Origin: CAZSNT01 sp964607765
GTDB taxonomy: Bacteria > Verrucomicrobiota > Lentisphaeria > Oligosphaerales > JABHEG01
Length of the DNA: 64,000 bases
Assembly (NCBI GenBank): GCA_964607765.1
Contig: CAZSNT010000035.1
Location: 3,974-67,973, forward strand
Direction of reading: 5' to 3'
The notes under the pieces were generated by a model, which was not told where the DNA came from, did no database searches, and was given only the letters and a program-made list of their open reading frames with translations. Both the position numbers and the translations under genes were made by a program. Below are positions 63,179 through 64,000 of this stretch, piece by piece. Numbering within the stretch: the first letter of the stretch is position 1; every line of letters begins with the position of its first letter.

Positions 63179-64000
63179 ATGAAGAAGCTGGCCCGTGTTT
63201 CAGGATTGCTGATGACCTTGTCACTTTGCAGCTCAAGTGCCCTTCAAGTCAGTACCAGGGACCAACTCGTTGCTGCAGTCAGTCAGTCCAAGGCTGGGGA
63301 TACGATCTACCTGGAGAACGGGACTTACACGATCGGACGGCTTCTCCTTGAGAAGTCCGGCTCTCCGGGTAAACAGATCTCGATTCTTGCGGAGAATCCC
63401 GGAGAGGCCGTCTTTGACAACTCAACGGAGCTAGTCATACTGGGCGACTATTGGAGATTGAGTGGAATCAAGTTCTCAAAGATCGCTGCCACGACAGGTG
63501 TGTCGGTGATCACAATCGGCGGCAGTCATGTGGAGATCGACGAGTGCCTCTTTGACATGGACAGTCGGTGCGACCGAGAGATCATCTCCCTTTGCACCTC
63601 ACTGGCGGACCGCGGGAAGGCGCTGTGCGGCAAAGAGCAGTCCACTTCCCGCTATATCCGGGTCCACAATTGTGCCTTTGTCCAGCCAGCTCCCACGGAC
63701 AACTCCGTGACCAGCATTGCATCCCCCATCCTGAACTGGAGGCAGGTGAACATTGGCGCTGATGCTCATCAGCTGGTGCTGAACAAGATTCAGGATCCTC
63801 AGTTTCTCGAGGAGTTGATGACCCCCACGTATAACAGGATAGATCATTGCTACTTCGGCGTACCCACCAGAAAGACCTTCCTCTTTCTCAAATACGAGAC
63901 CAGGGGGAAGATCATTGACATCCCTGGCATAGCCAGAGAGTTAGATCTGACCGCCGACTTGGAAGTGTACCATAGGCGCCGGGTTGGAGTGTGCCAAACC
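63179..64000 (+). CDS. PL6-like beta-helix protein (3' end outside window)
   Basis: From the ATG at 63179, 274 codons stay open to the right edge, so the gene is incomplete. A signal peptide covers about 1-22 (MKKLARVSGLLMTLSLCSSS). The following LVAAVSQSKAGDTIYLENGT and GSPGKQISILAENPGEAVF are the standard opening of PL6 and related parallel beta-helix lyases. RIDHCYFG begins another rung. The part carrying the catalytic Lys/Arg lies beyond the window. It is divergent from the PL6-like protein at 51356 but similar in layout. Family members cleave alginate or dermatan-type glycans. Composition is lower in GC than the main cluster. Confidence 0.75.
   Translation, partial: MKKLARVSGLLMTLSLCSSSALQVSTRDQLVAAVSQSKAGDTIYLENGTYTIGRLLLEKSGSPGKQISILAENPGEAVFDNSTELVILGDYWRLSGIKFSKIAATTGVSVITIGGSHVEIDECLFDMDSRCDREIISLCTSLADRGKALCGKEQSTSRYIRVHNCAFVQPAPTDNSVTSIASPILNWRQVNIGADAHQLVLNKIQDPQFLEELMTPTYNRIDHCYFGVPTRKTFLFLKYETRGKIIDIPGIARELDLTADLEVYHRRRVGVCQT

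Overview
The window reads as one very large polysaccharide-degradation locus from a high-GC bacterium of the PVC group (Lentisphaerota, Kiritimatiellota, Verrucomicrobiota or Planctomycetota). This rests on gene content: many sulfatases, PQQ-like beta-propeller proteins and uroporphyrinogen-decarboxylase-like (URO-D) proteins, with no SusC/SusD pair. The phylum is inferred, not proven. Every gene from position 1 to 61529 lies on the plus strand, often with ATGA stop/start overlaps. A short minus-strand pair follows (61985-61523 and 62914-62015), then a plus-strand gene that runs off the right edge.

The core is six paralogous family-8 polysaccharide lyases (PL8, chondroitinase-ABC type) at 11253, 14675, 19167, 27620, 53659 and 57084. 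Around them are six intact sulfatases (4910, 17689, 33198, 46266, 49696, 60027), three GH29 alpha-L-fucosidase-type genes (left edge, 22169, 44078), one GH95-like gene (23965), two GH92 alpha-mannosidase-type genes (6497, 30812), two PL6-like beta-helix proteins (51356, 63179), a family-unassigned TIM-barrel protein (47808) and an esterase (62015, minus). PL8 lyases, an iduronate-2-sulfatase-like enzyme, other sulfatases and fucosidases together point to a sulfated, probably fucosylated, glycosaminoglycan-like polymer. Fucosylated chondroitin/dermatan-type glycans are the best guess. Several lyases, two sulfatases and the propeller proteins carry signal peptides. The fucosidase at 22169, GH95-like, GH92, four sulfatases and all URO-D proteins do not. 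This suggests extracytoplasmic depolymerisation followed by cytoplasmic trimming.

Two less expected families are interleaved. Five intact URO-D-like proteins (8850, 9973, 26284, 41592, 42692) plus one decayed copy sit among the carbohydrate enzymes. Three exported proteins (1606, 34985, 38239) fuse an N-terminal SAM-methyltransferase-like fold to a PQQ-type propeller and share an unusual His/Cys-rich signature.

The locus shows heavy rearrangement. There are 5' stubs of two sulfatases (4779, 51260), two short 3' tails that resemble the GH95-like C-terminus (34924, 41502), a chimera of a symporter N-terminus with a similar tail (43732), and a URO-D pseudogene with its middle deleted (61985-61523). 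The lyases at 14675 and 19167 share an identical block of about 372 bp. Short repeats (7-bp tandem arrays open in all six frames, and hairpin elements) lie in frame inside several enzymes and in the only intergenic gap over 300 bp. No rRNA, tRNA, CRISPR array, insertion sequence or regulator gene was seen.
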